64,000 nucleotides of DNA. Source: Phormidium ambiguum IAM M-71 (lineage in GTDB: Bacteria; Cyanobacteriota; Cyanobacteriia; Cyanobacteriales; Aerosakkonemataceae). Positions 25,111 through 33,715 of this stretch are shown piece after piece; within the stretch, counting starts at the first letter, position 1, and every line of letters begins with the position of its first letter. The notes under the pieces were generated by a model, which saw only the letters and a list, made by a program, of their open reading frames with translations, searched no databases and had not been told where the DNA came from. The translations under genes were made by a program, and so were the position numbers. The stretch spans positions 186,001 to 250,000 of the forward strand of contig NZ_MRCE01000002.1 of NCBI RefSeq assembly GCF_001904725.1, written 5' to 3'.

Positions 25111-26397
25111 ATGGCGAAAGTCATTGTGATTGGCGGGGGGCTAGGGGGACTCCCTACTGCTTACGAATTGCGACATTTGCTGCCAAAAGAGCATCAGGTG
25201 ACATTAATTTGCGATCGCCCCCAATTTACTTTTATTCCTGGGTTGATCCGGGTAGCACTCAACCTTAACGAGTTAGAAAATATTCAATTAGATTTAGTTA
25301 AATTAACCAAGCAGTATGGAATTAAATTAATATTAGGAAAAGTTACCACTTTTGACCCGGAAACTAAACAGATTACAGTTGATGAAAAGCAGATAGTTGA
25401 TTATGATTATGTAGCGATCGCCACAGGTGCTTCCTTTGCTTTTGATGCGGTACCAGGACTTGGGCCAGAAGGAGGTTATACCCACTCAGTCTGCTCGCCA
25501 AATCATGCTTTAGAGGCGCGAACAGCTTGGCTAAAATTTCTCGAAAATCCTGGTCATTTGGTAGTAGGAGCAATGGCAGGAGTTAGTTGTTTTGGGCCAG
25601 CTTACGAGTTTTTATTAATGGCAGAATGGGAGTTGCGACGTAGAGGTTTACGGGATAAAATATCGATTACTTTTGTCACACCAGAACCTTATCTAGGACA
25701 CTTAGGTTTAGATGGGCTAAGTAACTCTAAAGAGTTAACCGAAACTTTACTCAGAAAAAGAGGGATTGAAGTAGCAACTAACGCGGAAATTATTTCTGTT
25801 GATGCCAAGACGATCGCATTAGCTGACGGGCGCAAAGTTCCCTTTGAATATGCCATGATATTGCCAGCTTTTCGCGGAGTAAACTTTATCAACAAAGTAC
25901 CTGGATTGGGTAATGAAAAAGGATTTATTCCCGTATTACCTACTTACGAACATCCGCAATATTCTTTTGTTTATGCTCTTGGGGTGAGTGTAGCCTTGCC
26001 GGAAACTAAACAAGATTGTGGGTTAGGATTACCGAAAACTGGACAAATGACAGAAGCAATGGGATTAGCAGTAACACACAATATTGGTGTTAGTTTAGGT
26101 GCGATCGCAGATAATTTAAAAACTCCTACTTTGGAAGCAATTTGTTTTGCAGACTTTGGTGATACAGGCATTATTTATGTTGCTGCTCCTGTATTACCAG
26201 ATGCAGCAACAGGTGAACGACGTTATGCCTATGCTTTACAAGGACGTTGGGTGAACTGGGCAAAAGCAGCATTTGAAAAATATTTTCTTCTTAAAATGAA
26301 GTTAGGATGGGGATTACCTTGGTTTGAAATTTTGGCCTTACGAATTTTATTCGGATTATCACTCCTGAAAAATTACGATTCATTAGTAAAAAACTAA
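25111..26397 (+). CDS. sqr: Sulfide:quinone oxidoreductase-like flavoprotein
   Basis: 428 aa FAD protein. GGGLGGLPTAYELR (about 8-21) binds FAD. Cys128 (HSVCSP), Cys160 in AGVSCFGPAYEF and Cys345 in ICFADFGDTG match the three redox cysteines of sulfide:quinone reductases, the first two at exactly the usual numbers. The C-terminus has amphipathic/hydrophobic segments (FEILALRILFGLSLL) suited to membrane association and quinone binding. The known reaction oxidises sulfide to sulfane sulfur and reduces quinone. The neighbouring Hdr-like operon could oxidise the product further (inference). NDH-2 is the alternative, but that family lacks these cysteines. Confidence 0.78.
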   Translation: MAKVIVIGGGLGGLPTAYELRHLLPKEHQVTLICDRPQFTFIPGLIRVALNLNELENIQLDLVKLTKQYGIKLILGKVTTFDPETKQITVDEKQIVDYDYVAIATGASFAFDAVPGLGPEGGYTHSVCSPNHALEARTAWLKFLENPGHLVVGAMAGVSCFGPAYEFLLMAEWELRRRGLRDKISITFVTPEPYLGHLGLDGLSNSKELTETLLRKRGIEVATNAEIISVDAKTIALADGRKVPFEYAMILPAFRGVNFINKVPGLGNEKGFIPVLPTYEHPQYSFVYALGVSVALPETKQDCGLGLPKTGQMTEAMGLAVTHNIGVSLGAIADNLKTPTLEAICFADFGDTGIIYVAAPVLPDAATGERRYAYALQGRWVNWAKAAFEKYFLLKMKLGWGLPWFEILALRILFGLSLLKNYDSLVKN

Positions 26398-26442
26398 AAA
26401 CTAATGGATAAAAAGAGCTTAAAACGTTCTTAAAAGGAAAGC

Positions 26443-29148
26443 TTAAATCATTATTTTAAAAAGCAAAATTGTCAATCCAGCCATTAATAATAAGTGAGGC
26501 AAATTACTTAAAAACCTCTGCATCGCAGTTACTTTATTACCAGATTTGGTAATCCTTACTAGTGGGTAGGGACTGAAAACCATTGCCGAGAATAGCGTTA
26601 CACCTTGGAGAAATTGAGCTACGTCTAAACTCCAGGTTAGTGTAGGTAATCCTGCTCCGCTATATCCAAAAGAACGAGCAAATATGGGGAGGATTTGTCC
26701 TGCTTCGGTAATAGCAGCCGGAATATAGTGCGCTAAATTAGCAGCTAGAACAAAGGGAAGATAGGCGTAAATAATTGTTAGGTAATGGGGTTGTTCTGGA
26801 TCGAAAAATCGAGCGATCGCATGAGTTATATAAGTTAATATTGCCGGAATACTTAGTAATGCTAATGCGATCGGTAAACTAGTTAGTAAATGATCCGCAT
26901 CTACAGGTACATTTTCCCATCCCAGCCAATTTAAAACGGTTTGGGAATGGTGCATAAATACGCCACCAAATAATAGCAATAATAGCGCTGCTTCTGCCCA
27001 AAAGCCTCTATGATTATCTAATAAATCGGATGCGGGAAAGCGCAAATTTAACTGTGCCGATCGATTCGGGCAAGTTTTCAAACAAGTCATGCACAATATA
27101 CAATCTCGATTATCTTGCAATTGTGCAGGATGGGAATAAAGCGGACAACCGCTTGTTGCTTGTCCTTCATTTGGTAGTGCATCAGCAAAGTTAAGCAGAG
27201 TTTTTTCACTACCTTTATAACAGCCAAAAGTGTTACACTGACTAGCGCAAACTTGCTGTGTCGATCGCAATTCAACGATCGACAGTTTAGCAAACATTCC
27301 ATTCATGCCACCAATCGGACAGAGATAACGGCACCAAAGCCGACGTTCGTAAATTAAACTAAAAATTACTGCTCCGGCAGTTATTGCTAATAATAACCAA
27401 GCCGAAAGATAGGCATGATGTGGCAAATCCCAAAGTTTTTCCCACAGATAAATTATTACAAATCCACCAAATAATACCCAAGCGCCCCAACGATTTAACC
27501 ATTGAGTATTCCAGGTTAATTGCTGACGAGGAAATAACCACAGAGAAAAACGGCGTATCCATTCACCCGCAATCATAAAAGGGCAGATTGCACACCAAAG
27601 TCGCCCAACAAAAGCAAATAAAAATAAATAACCAGGCCACCACCAAGCCCAAAATACATTGAGAGTAATACTGCTATCTCGTGACTGAGAACCGATAAAT
27701 CCCAGAGTTGTAATTGGCAGAAAGATGGCCATCATTACTATCCAAATACCTTCTGGATACCAGCGATTTAAGAAAATTTTTCGCAACCAAGGGACGTGAG
27801 TAAGTAAGTCAATGCGAAAGGCATTTTTAGTGGATTGTACAGACCATAAAGTTTGTTCTGAAATGATAGATTGCCCGATCGGAGTCATAATTACTGCTCG
27901 GTGTAATATTTCTGCCAATTCTGCTATGTTGCCGGGATATTCGTAACCGATCAGGCGACGTAAATTTGAGCGATCGATTTGTAGTAAGGGGCGATTTTGT
28001 TCGCGGCAAAATCGATCGAGAAAGTAATTAGCAAAGTCGGGGATGTCTGCTTTGCGTTGAGATAAAGTAAATAGTTTGATTGAAATAATATCAATATCAG
28101 AAAAGATTAGTTTGTTGGGAGAAGCAAAAATTAAACGTACCCAAGATTGAACTGATTGAGGTGTTTGGCTTGATAATTGATGGTTTTCTAATATGCCATG
28201 ATTGGGGAGAATTAAACCTGTTTTCAGGTAATGTATTAAGCGAGTGCGATCGCCTTCACTCAATACCTGAACATTATCAAGCAACAAAGTTCCCCGTTCT
28301 AATAATTCTAAAATACCGGGTTGCTTATCTATTCTTCCGAACAACAGATCGGTATTAAGTTTACCATCAACTGTGCGAGGTAATTCGGCACAATCTAATT
28401 CGGCAAAAGGTTGATCTGCTAATTCAGAACGAAGGTGAATTAATCCTGCTAAAAAAGTTTTTCCCGCTCCAGATTGCGCTTGAAAAACTATAGGTTTGAG
28501 GTTAGATGCTGCTTCGTTAATTTGTTGTGTCAATTTTTGGGTAGCTTTGCTATTACCGATAATTGTTTCTTTAATCGGAATAGGTTGGATATAAGGTTGT
28601 AAACCTCGAATTCTTTCTTCTTCCCAAGCGATGCGACTGGCAAAATTATCTAAATCTTGCATCAACAAAGAATGGAGTACTTGTTGAATTGCTGGATAGT
28701 CTGTCACCAGTTCTAGAAACTTTATTTGAGGTAGAAATAATATTTCGCTGGCTGTAATTGCGATCGCACTACTATGATAAGTTCCTCGATCGGAACTAGC
28801 AACCAGCGTATAACCGAATAGATCGCCTGAGTTGCGATAGCCAATTGATAATTTACCAATAGGTGATTGTTGGCAAATTTCTACCTTTCCCAACTTCAGT
28901 AAATATAATCCAATAGGAGTTTGTCCTTCTTGATAAATGGGGGTTCCTGGTTCTACTTGGAAGCTATACAGTGAATGTGCGATCGCTTCCCTAACCTTTG
29001 CTGGCAGATTTCCCCAGATTTCCTGACTGCCCAGCCAACTGCTATACTCTGCAATTACTTGCTTATCATTCGCAGCTATAGAATTTCGATCGGCTTGTAG
29101 CGGTAAAGGTTGATCTGGGAATTTTGGCAATGACAAAACAGAGTCCAT
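26443..29148 (-). CDS. Crp-like / AAA / NosR-NapH-like membrane iron-sulfur fusion protein 2
   Basis: About 901 aa, paralog of the 16233-18785 protein with the same order of parts. The Crp-like sensor is at about 45-185 (PGTPIYQEGQTPIGLYLLKL). The AAA domain is at about 205-455, with a better-kept Walker A (QSGAGKTF) but Walker B LLLDNVQVL (Glu replaced by Asn) and no GAFTGA loop. The membrane part has VGRLWCAICPFM, LWCRYLCPIGGMNG, a Cys-rich stretch and the ferredoxin motif CILCMTCLKTCP. The ATG at 29148 has GGGGGGA upstream; a TTG six codons earlier is less likely. It lies just downstream of the Hdr-like operon on the same strand, 175 bp apart with a hairpin between, so it may be partly co-transcribed and serve as its membrane electron partner (inference). 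Confidence 0.8.
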   Translation of the reverse strand: MDSVLSLPKFPDQPLPLQADRNSIAANDKQVIAEYSSWLGSQEIWGNLPAKVREAIAHSLYSFQVEPGTPIYQEGQTPIGLYLLKLGKVEICQQSPIGKLSIGYRNSGDLFGYTLVASSDRGTYHSSAIAITASEILFLPQIKFLELVTDYPAIQQVLHSLLMQDLDNFASRIAWEEERIRGLQPYIQPIPIKETIIGNSKATQKLTQQINEAASNLKPIVFQAQSGAGKTFLAGLIHLRSELADQPFAELDCAELPRTVDGKLNTDLLFGRIDKQPGILELLERGTLLLDNVQVLSEGDRTRLIHYLKTGLILPNHGILENHQLSSQTPQSVQSWVRLIFASPNKLIFSDIDIISIKLFTLSQRKADIPDFANYFLDRFCREQNRPLLQIDRSNLRRLIGYEYPGNIAELAEILHRAVIMTPIGQSIISEQTLWSVQSTKNAFRIDLLTHVPWLRKIFLNRWYPEGIWIVMMAIFLPITTLGFIGSQSRDSSITLNVFWAWWWPGYLFLFAFVGRLWCAICPFMIAGEWIRRFSLWLFPRQQLTWNTQWLNRWGAWVLFGGFVIIYLWEKLWDLPHHAYLSAWLLLAITAGAVIFSLIYERRLWCRYLCPIGGMNGMFAKLSIVELRSTQQVCASQCNTFGCYKGSEKTLLNFADALPNEGQATSGCPLYSHPAQLQDNRDCILCMTCLKTCPNRSAQLNLRFPASDLLDNHRGFWAEAALLLLLFGGVFMHHSQTVLNWLGWENVPVDADHLLTSLPIALALLSIPAILTYITHAIARFFDPEQPHYLTIIYAYLPFVLAANLAHYIPAAITEAGQILPIFARSFGYSGAGLPTLTWSLDVAQFLQGVTLFSAMVFSPYPLVRITKSGNKVTAMQRFLSNLPHLLLMAGLTILLFKIMI

Positions 29149-29277
29149 AAGGCCAGTTCCCCCCAATTAAGCCAGTTAAGGATTTATAAATTCTGGCTTT
29201 TTCGCCTTTATTCTACCCGAAATTTTCTCAGGAATTTGTTAAGTTTACGGAATAGAACAAATTTTCATATTTTTAGG

Positions 29278-29313
29278 AAATGTAGGGACAATTCATAAAT
29301 TGCCCCTACATTT
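29278..29313 (-). terminator. Hairpin after the Hdr-like operon
   Basis: AAATGTAGGGACAATT (29278-29293) pairs with AATTGCCCCTACATTT (29298-29313) with one mismatch and a 4-nt loop. It sits just past the stop of the last hdr gene. No T-run follows on the minus strand, so it may attenuate rather than end transcription. Similar GTAGGGGCAATT repeats occur elsewhere. Confidence 0.45.
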
Positions 29314-29322
29314 ACAGAAATT

Positions 29323-30189
29323 TCAAAGCCCTAATTTTCTTAAAACAGATTTGGGTGAAACAATATGCTTATTAATTCCTAATTTTCCTGGTTTAATCCC
29401 TAATGCCAATCCAATAATTTCCGTGATATAGAGAATTGGTAAATTATAAGACACATTGTACTTCTTCTCAATATCTGCTTGCCTTAATTCCAGATTAGTT
29501 GCACACAAGGGACAAGCTAAAACAATGCAATCTGCATCCAGAGATTTTGCTTCATCTAATAGGTTTTTAGTTAAATCAAAGGCAACATCTTGCTTCGCCA
29601 CCAAAATTGGGCCACCACAACATTTAGTTTTTGACCGAAAATCAACAACTTCCGCTCCACAAATTTGAGATAATTTATCCATTGACATAGGGTAAACAGG
29701 AGAATCCCATCCCGTAATATCTGCGGGTTTAGTCAACAAACAACCATAGTAACAAGCAACTTTCAAACCTGTTAAAGGTTTTTTGATTTTACTAGCAATA
29801 TCTACATCATTAGCCAAAACATCCACTACATTTCTAACTCTAATGTTGTAATCAGAAACTGATACACCCATCTCAGAAAGAATTGCAGTGATTCGCTCTT
29901 TTTCTGCTTGGTTATCTAACGCCTTTAAAGCTCTAGCTGATTTGTTATAACAACCGGAACAAGATGCTAAAAGATCGAGGTTTTGCTTTTGTGCTAAAGC
30001 AACGTTTCTAGCAGCTAAAGCCATGCCAACATCATGAGAAACTCCAGCTGCTACCGAACCTCCACAACAAGACCAATCTTCAAGTTCTTTGAGTTCAATT
30101 CCCAATTCTTCCATTACGACTTTTGTTGAAATATCGAACTCTTTAGCAGTGGTATGAAGGCTACATCCCGGATAGTAAGAATATTTCAT
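29323..30189 (-). CDS. hdrB: Heterodisulfide reductase subunit B-like, with both CCG motifs
   Basis: 288 aa. Two intact CCG domains bind non-cubane iron-sulfur clusters: Cys9, Cys41-Cys42, Cys77, Cys80, then Cys150, Cys190-Cys191, Cys226, Cys229. In HdrB these clusters carry out disulfide chemistry; in bacterial sHdr systems related subunits help oxidise sulfane sulfur to sulfite. It is the last of five same-strand genes and overlaps the preceding hdrC by 4 bp (ATGA), so translation is coupled. Compared with the other B subunit of this operon (31893-32939), it keeps all cluster ligands. Confidence 0.88.
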   Translation of the reverse strand: MKYSYYPGCSLHTTAKEFDISTKVVMEELGIELKELEDWSCCGGSVAAGVSHDVGMALAARNVALAQKQNLDLLASCSGCYNKSARALKALDNQAEKERITAILSEMGVSVSDYNIRVRNVVDVLANDVDIASKIKKPLTGLKVACYYGCLLTKPADITGWDSPVYPMSMDKLSQICGAEVVDFRSKTKCCGGPILVAKQDVAFDLTKNLLDEAKSLDADCIVLACPLCATNLELRQADIEKKYNVSYNLPILYITEIIGLALGIKPGKLGINKHIVSPKSVLRKLGL

Positions 30190-30767
30190 TTTTGGCCTGC
30201 TTTTTCTAATGCTTCACTAAATTTCTTGGGGTTTTTGACTTTGGCAGGAAAGGGAGACATCTTGCCTTTCAGAGCTAATTTTATTCCCAATTCTGCTTGT
30301 TCGAGCATGGCTTGTAAACCGCCATATTTCTGCATTAATTCCGGTTCAAAGAGGATGCCTCGTTTTTGAATTAATTCGACAAATATTTGATTGAATTTAG
30401 TAGAATCGTTTTCGATTCCTTGACGAATGGCGATCGCCTTAACTGCCTCAATCACATCGGCAGGACGCACCCCACGCGGACATCGAGAAGTGCAGGTATA
30501 ACAGGATGTACATAACCACAAAGAGTTACTGTTAATTACCTTTTCCCATTCGCCTCTTTGTACCATTAGAATCAGGGTTCTAGGTGACATATCCATCCGG
30601 TCAATATTGGTACAACCACCGCTACAAGTACCGCACTGCATACAACTTGCGATCGCTGCACCTTCACCACCTTCAGCTATTACTTTATTGAGAAATTCTC
30701 GATTCATTTTATCGCCGTCAACTTGGCGATCGACCTTAAGGCCAAATAAAAATTTTTTAGCTGCCAT
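30186..30767 (-). CDS. hdrC: Heterodisulfide reductase subunit C-like (second C in operon)
   Basis: About 193 aa iron-sulfur protein with two four-cysteine [4Fe-4S] motifs, CMQCGTCSGGCT and CTSCYTCTSRCPRG, the standard HdrC layout that wires HdrA to HdrB. The ATG at 30767 is preferred to a TTG three codons upstream because AAGG lies 9 nt before it. It is 11 bp after hdrA and overlaps the next hdrB by 4 bp. No membrane helix, so unlike the cytochrome-b-linked DsrK/HdrDE type it is a cytoplasmic subunit. Confidence 0.88.
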   Translation of the reverse strand: MAAKKFLFGLKVDRQVDGDKMNREFLNKVIAEGGEGAAIASCMQCGTCSGGCTNIDRMDMSPRTLILMVQRGEWEKVINSNSLWLCTSCYTCTSRCPRGVRPADVIEAVKAIAIRQGIENDSTKFNQIFVELIQKRGILFEPELMQKYGGLQAMLEQAELGIKLALKGKMSPFPAKVKNPKKFSEALEKAGQK

Positions 30768-30778
30768 TACTTTCAACC

Positions 30779-31846
30779 TTATTTAACTAAAGCTGTCATT
30801 TCTGATATTAATTGACCATTTATAGATGATTGAAAAGCTTGAGTACTAGTTAAAAACGCCGCTATTTCTGCCGCTGCGGATCTGCCATCCGTAATTGATT
30901 CCACAATTGCTTTTGGCCCCGTTGCTGTACCCGCTAGAAAAATACCTTCTCTGGCAGAAGTATTATTTGAATATTGTTGATGTGCAGTGGTGTAAAAGCG
31001 ATCGCAACCAACACTTAAACCTGCCACCTCTGCCAACTCAGCATTGCCTTCCATCCCCACCATTAATACTAAAAGATCGACACTTAACCGCATCGGTTTT
31101 GCCGTTAAAGTATCTTCTAAACGCAACAATAAACTACCATCATTTTTCTCGCCAGCTTCCGAAAGCCGACCGCGAATAAACTGCACGCCAAACTTTTCTT
31201 GAGATGTGCGATACAGTTCCTCATAGCCACGACCAAACACCCGAATATCCATGTAAAGGCAGTAAATTTCGCAGTCGGGATGTTGTTGTTTAATTTCGAT
31301 CGCCACTTTAATCGCATTAGTACAACAAACTCGTGAACAATAATTATTATTAACCTTCTCATCACGAGAACCAACACAATGCACCATTGCCACTTTCTTT
31401 GGCGCTTTGCCATTTCTAGTTTTGACACTTTGCGCCTTCAGCATTGCATCTAATTCTACCGAAGTAATGCAATTGTCATAAATTCCATAACCATATTCTT
31501 CTTTAAAGGCTGCATCAAAATGTTTAAATCCAGTTGCTACTAAAATTGCCCCTGCATTAATTTCTTCACCTGTCGATACAGTCACCTTAAAATTAGGCGC
31601 TGAACCAGAAATTTGAGTTATCGTCGCATTATTTAAAATCCTAGTTTTACCCAGATCTTTCTGTAAATTAGTAATGATTTCTGAGGCATCAGTAAAATCG
31701 GGAAATACCTTATACCATTTATTTAAATGCCCGCCTAATTCGGCTTGTTTTTCAATCAAAACCACATCATATCCAAAGTCTTGCAATTTTCCTGCTGCTG
31801 CCATTCCCGCAGGTCCACCACCAATTACAACTACAGTTTTATTCAT
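30779..31846 (-). CDS. hdrA: Heterodisulfide reductase subunit A-like flavoprotein (short form)
   Basis: 355 aa. The FAD-binding VVVIGGGPAGMAAAGKLQ opens the protein; ELGGHLNKWYKVFPDF follows. The HdrA-specific Cys motif CVGSRDEKVNNNYCSRVCC lies near 175-195. The protein stops after the flavin domain (GIFLAGTATGPKAIVESI), lacking the N-terminal thioredoxin-reductase-like extension and the C-terminal ferredoxins of methanogen HdrA. This short form is what sulfur-oxidising sHdr clusters use. It sits in the centre of the C-B-A-C-B operon. Confidence 0.88.
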   Translation of the reverse strand: MNKTVVVIGGGPAGMAAAGKLQDFGYDVVLIEKQAELGGHLNKWYKVFPDFTDASEIITNLQKDLGKTRILNNATITQISGSAPNFKVTVSTGEEINAGAILVATGFKHFDAAFKEEYGYGIYDNCITSVELDAMLKAQSVKTRNGKAPKKVAMVHCVGSRDEKVNNNYCSRVCCTNAIKVAIEIKQQHPDCEIYCLYMDIRVFGRGYEELYRTSQEKFGVQFIRGRLSEAGEKNDGSLLLRLEDTLTAKPMRLSVDLLVLMVGMEGNAELAEVAGLSVGCDRFYTTAHQQYSNNTSAREGIFLAGTATGPKAIVESITDGRSAAAEIAAFLTSTQAFQSSINGQLISEMTALVK

Positions 31847-31892
31847 TATCTTTAATCCTTGCTAAATTTTTAACTTTCGATTTTTGACTTTT

Positions 31893-32939
31893 TTAAAATG
31901 GTCTTCTACGTTCTTCAGCAGTCTTGGATTTGTCGTAAGGAATGCCAATTTTATCTAGTAAAGGCTCGATGGGAACAACTTTTGCATTCAATCCACAATC
32001 TTTAAAAGGATCGTATCCTAACATTAACCCGGTCAATTGTGCGTAGTCCAAAATACTGACATTAAACTCTTCTTCTAAAACTTCTTTAATCGTTCCTTGT
32101 TCCGCATCCAAAAATACCGTACATCCCGGACAATTGGTGAGAATTAAGTTACAATCTGGGTGCGTTTCTTTGAGACTTTTCATTTTTTTGTAAACACTGC
32201 TTGCGGTATAATCTCTATTTTCTGGAAACGCACATTGCCGAAAACCCATACCGCAGCAATGCCTGCGTTCTGGATAATCAACAATTTCTGCACCGAAAGC
32301 TTCTAATAATCCTACTAAAACTTGAGGAAATTCTGCACCACCCATGCACTCGCTAGGAAAAATTTTTCCGTAGTGACATCCAATATGATCGACTGCTTTA
32401 ATACCTTTCAAGCTATATTTTGCTTTTTCTGCCAGTTTATATCGATTAGCAAAAAATACGTCAGAAGCATGAACAACAGAAGGTCTGCCACCGGAAACAT
32501 GAGGAATCCAAAATTCTCGCCCAGTCGTTTCTTTTAACGTTTTTTCAGTGTATTCTCGTAACTCTGGTTCTTCTTCCCAAAGTTTGATTACTTCAGTATA
32601 ATTAGCAAAAGAAGTTACGCAGAATGAAAAGAGATTTTTTACTCCTAATTCGTAATGTGCAACTGAAAAATTTCTGGCTGCAACTACCATTTGAGTTTCT
32701 AAATTTGACACATCTCCGTGATAGCCGATCGCACCACAAGAAGTATGTCCCGGTGCTTCTCGTAATTCCATGCCTAAGTCATTTTTTAAGATTTTATAGG
32801 CGATACCTTCAGTATATGGTGCGGCACTTTGGAGAAAACAACTGCGGAAGCAACCCCACAATTTTCCACCTTCATCATCTACTGTAGGAACCTGTTTTTG
32901 GTGTCTTTGCCAAGCTATATTTTCTCTGGCTACTTTCAT
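31893..32939 (-). CDS. hdrB: Heterodisulfide reductase subunit B-like with degenerate first CCG domain
   Basis: 348 aa. The C-terminal CCG domain is intact: Cys188, Cys228-Cys229, Cys270, Cys273. The N-terminal one is broken: Cys34, then SerCys at 67-68 where CysCys is expected, and Cys107-x-x-Ser110 where CxxC is expected. So it probably binds one non-cubane cluster, not two. It starts 12 bp after the first hdrC stop and ends 46 bp before hdrA. A working pair with the fully equipped B subunit at the other end of the operon is the likely arrangement, as in two-B sHdr complexes (inference). Confidence 0.85.
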   Translation of the reverse strand: MKVARENIAWQRHQKQVPTVDDEGGKLWGCFRSCFLQSAAPYTEGIAYKILKNDLGMELREAPGHTSCGAIGYHGDVSNLETQMVVAARNFSVAHYELGVKNLFSFCVTSFANYTEVIKLWEEEPELREYTEKTLKETTGREFWIPHVSGGRPSVVHASDVFFANRYKLAEKAKYSLKGIKAVDHIGCHYGKIFPSECMGGAEFPQVLVGLLEAFGAEIVDYPERRHCCGMGFRQCAFPENRDYTASSVYKKMKSLKETHPDCNLILTNCPGCTVFLDAEQGTIKEVLEEEFNVSILDYAQLTGLMLGYDPFKDCGLNAKVVPIEPLLDKIGIPYDKSKTAEERRRPF

Positions 32940-32951
32940 GCAGTTTTCTCC

Positions 32952-33659
32952 TTATTTATTTCCCTTGATTTCGTAGTTTCTGCTATCAGCAGTTTCTAAC
33001 CAGTTTTGCCAATACTTTTCTACTTCTTCTTGGCTACCAAGTTTCTTTTCCATGCCTTTTTCTACGGCTTCCATTAGATCGATCGCACCCGTCACTTGAT
33101 AAATTGCTCGCAATTCTTCCATGTCTTTTTCGGGAATTATCCGATGTGAGCCAGGGCTATTTTCCAGATTCATCGGCACATCCCACCATTGGCGCATTTC
33201 TTCTCTATGTTCGTAATAGTATTCCCAATTTTCCCCAAGTTCTGGAAAGTGGGCAGGAGTGATATTTTCTGCTAACAAGGTATAGCCTCGTTTTAACATA
33301 TTTTCCCCAAATACTCGCTTAGCAAATAATTGCTGTCTGCCTTTTTCTGACTCGGCAAAGTAACCGTAACGAATCGATATTCGCCTTAAAGCAAGTACGA
33401 CTGAGGCGGTATTATTGCCTCTTGGACATCTAGTTTTACAGGAAAAACATTGCCCACAAAACCAAATTTTGTCTGATTTAAGTAATTCTTCAATTAGTTC
33501 GTCATCTTCGGATTGCACAATGTTCATGACTTCTCTGGGAGAGTAGTCATTAAATTCTGCGGCTGGACAAACTGCTGTGCATACGCCGCAGTTTAGGCAG
33601 GCATTCATGCCATGTTGATACAAAAGGTCTTGTTTAAGCTCGTTAAATAATTTACCCAT
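32952..33659 (-). CDS. hdrC: Heterodisulfide reductase subunit C-like (first gene of operon)
   Basis: 235 aa with two [4Fe-4S] motifs, CLNCGVCTAVCPAAEFNDYS and CGQCFSCKTRCPRG. The Cys motifs fill the first ~85 residues; the remaining helical, charged region (about 100-235) is longer than in the second HdrC of the operon. As the first gene it defines the operon promoter, which must lie in the 270-bp gap shared with the divergent ispH gene. The order C-B-A-C-B matches sulfur-oxidising sHdr loci apart from the missing small hypothetical gene between A and the second C. Confidence 0.85.
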   Translation of the reverse strand: MGKLFNELKQDLLYQHGMNACLNCGVCTAVCPAAEFNDYSPREVMNIVQSEDDELIEELLKSDKIWFCGQCFSCKTRCPRGNNTASVVLALRRISIRYGYFAESEKGRQQLFAKRVFGENMLKRGYTLLAENITPAHFPELGENWEYYYEHREEMRQWWDVPMNLENSPGSHRIIPEKDMEELRAIYQVTGAIDLMEAVEKGMEKKLGSQEEVEKYWQNWLETADSRNYEIKGNK

Positions 33660-33715
33660 AGCCGATATCTCTTTATTTGAGCCTCTGGGTTAGGTTGTTG
33701 GTTTATGAATTAAAT

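Noticed and set aside
29420-29440. AGAGAATTGGTAAAT, similar to the MITE terminal repeat
   Set aside because: It lies inside the well-conserved hdrB coding sequence with no partner end nearby.
29323-33659. Methanogen-type CoM-CoB heterodisulfide reductase
   Set aside because: HdrA is the short bacterial form, no hydrogenase or MvhD-like partner is present, and the host is an oxygenic cyanobacterium.
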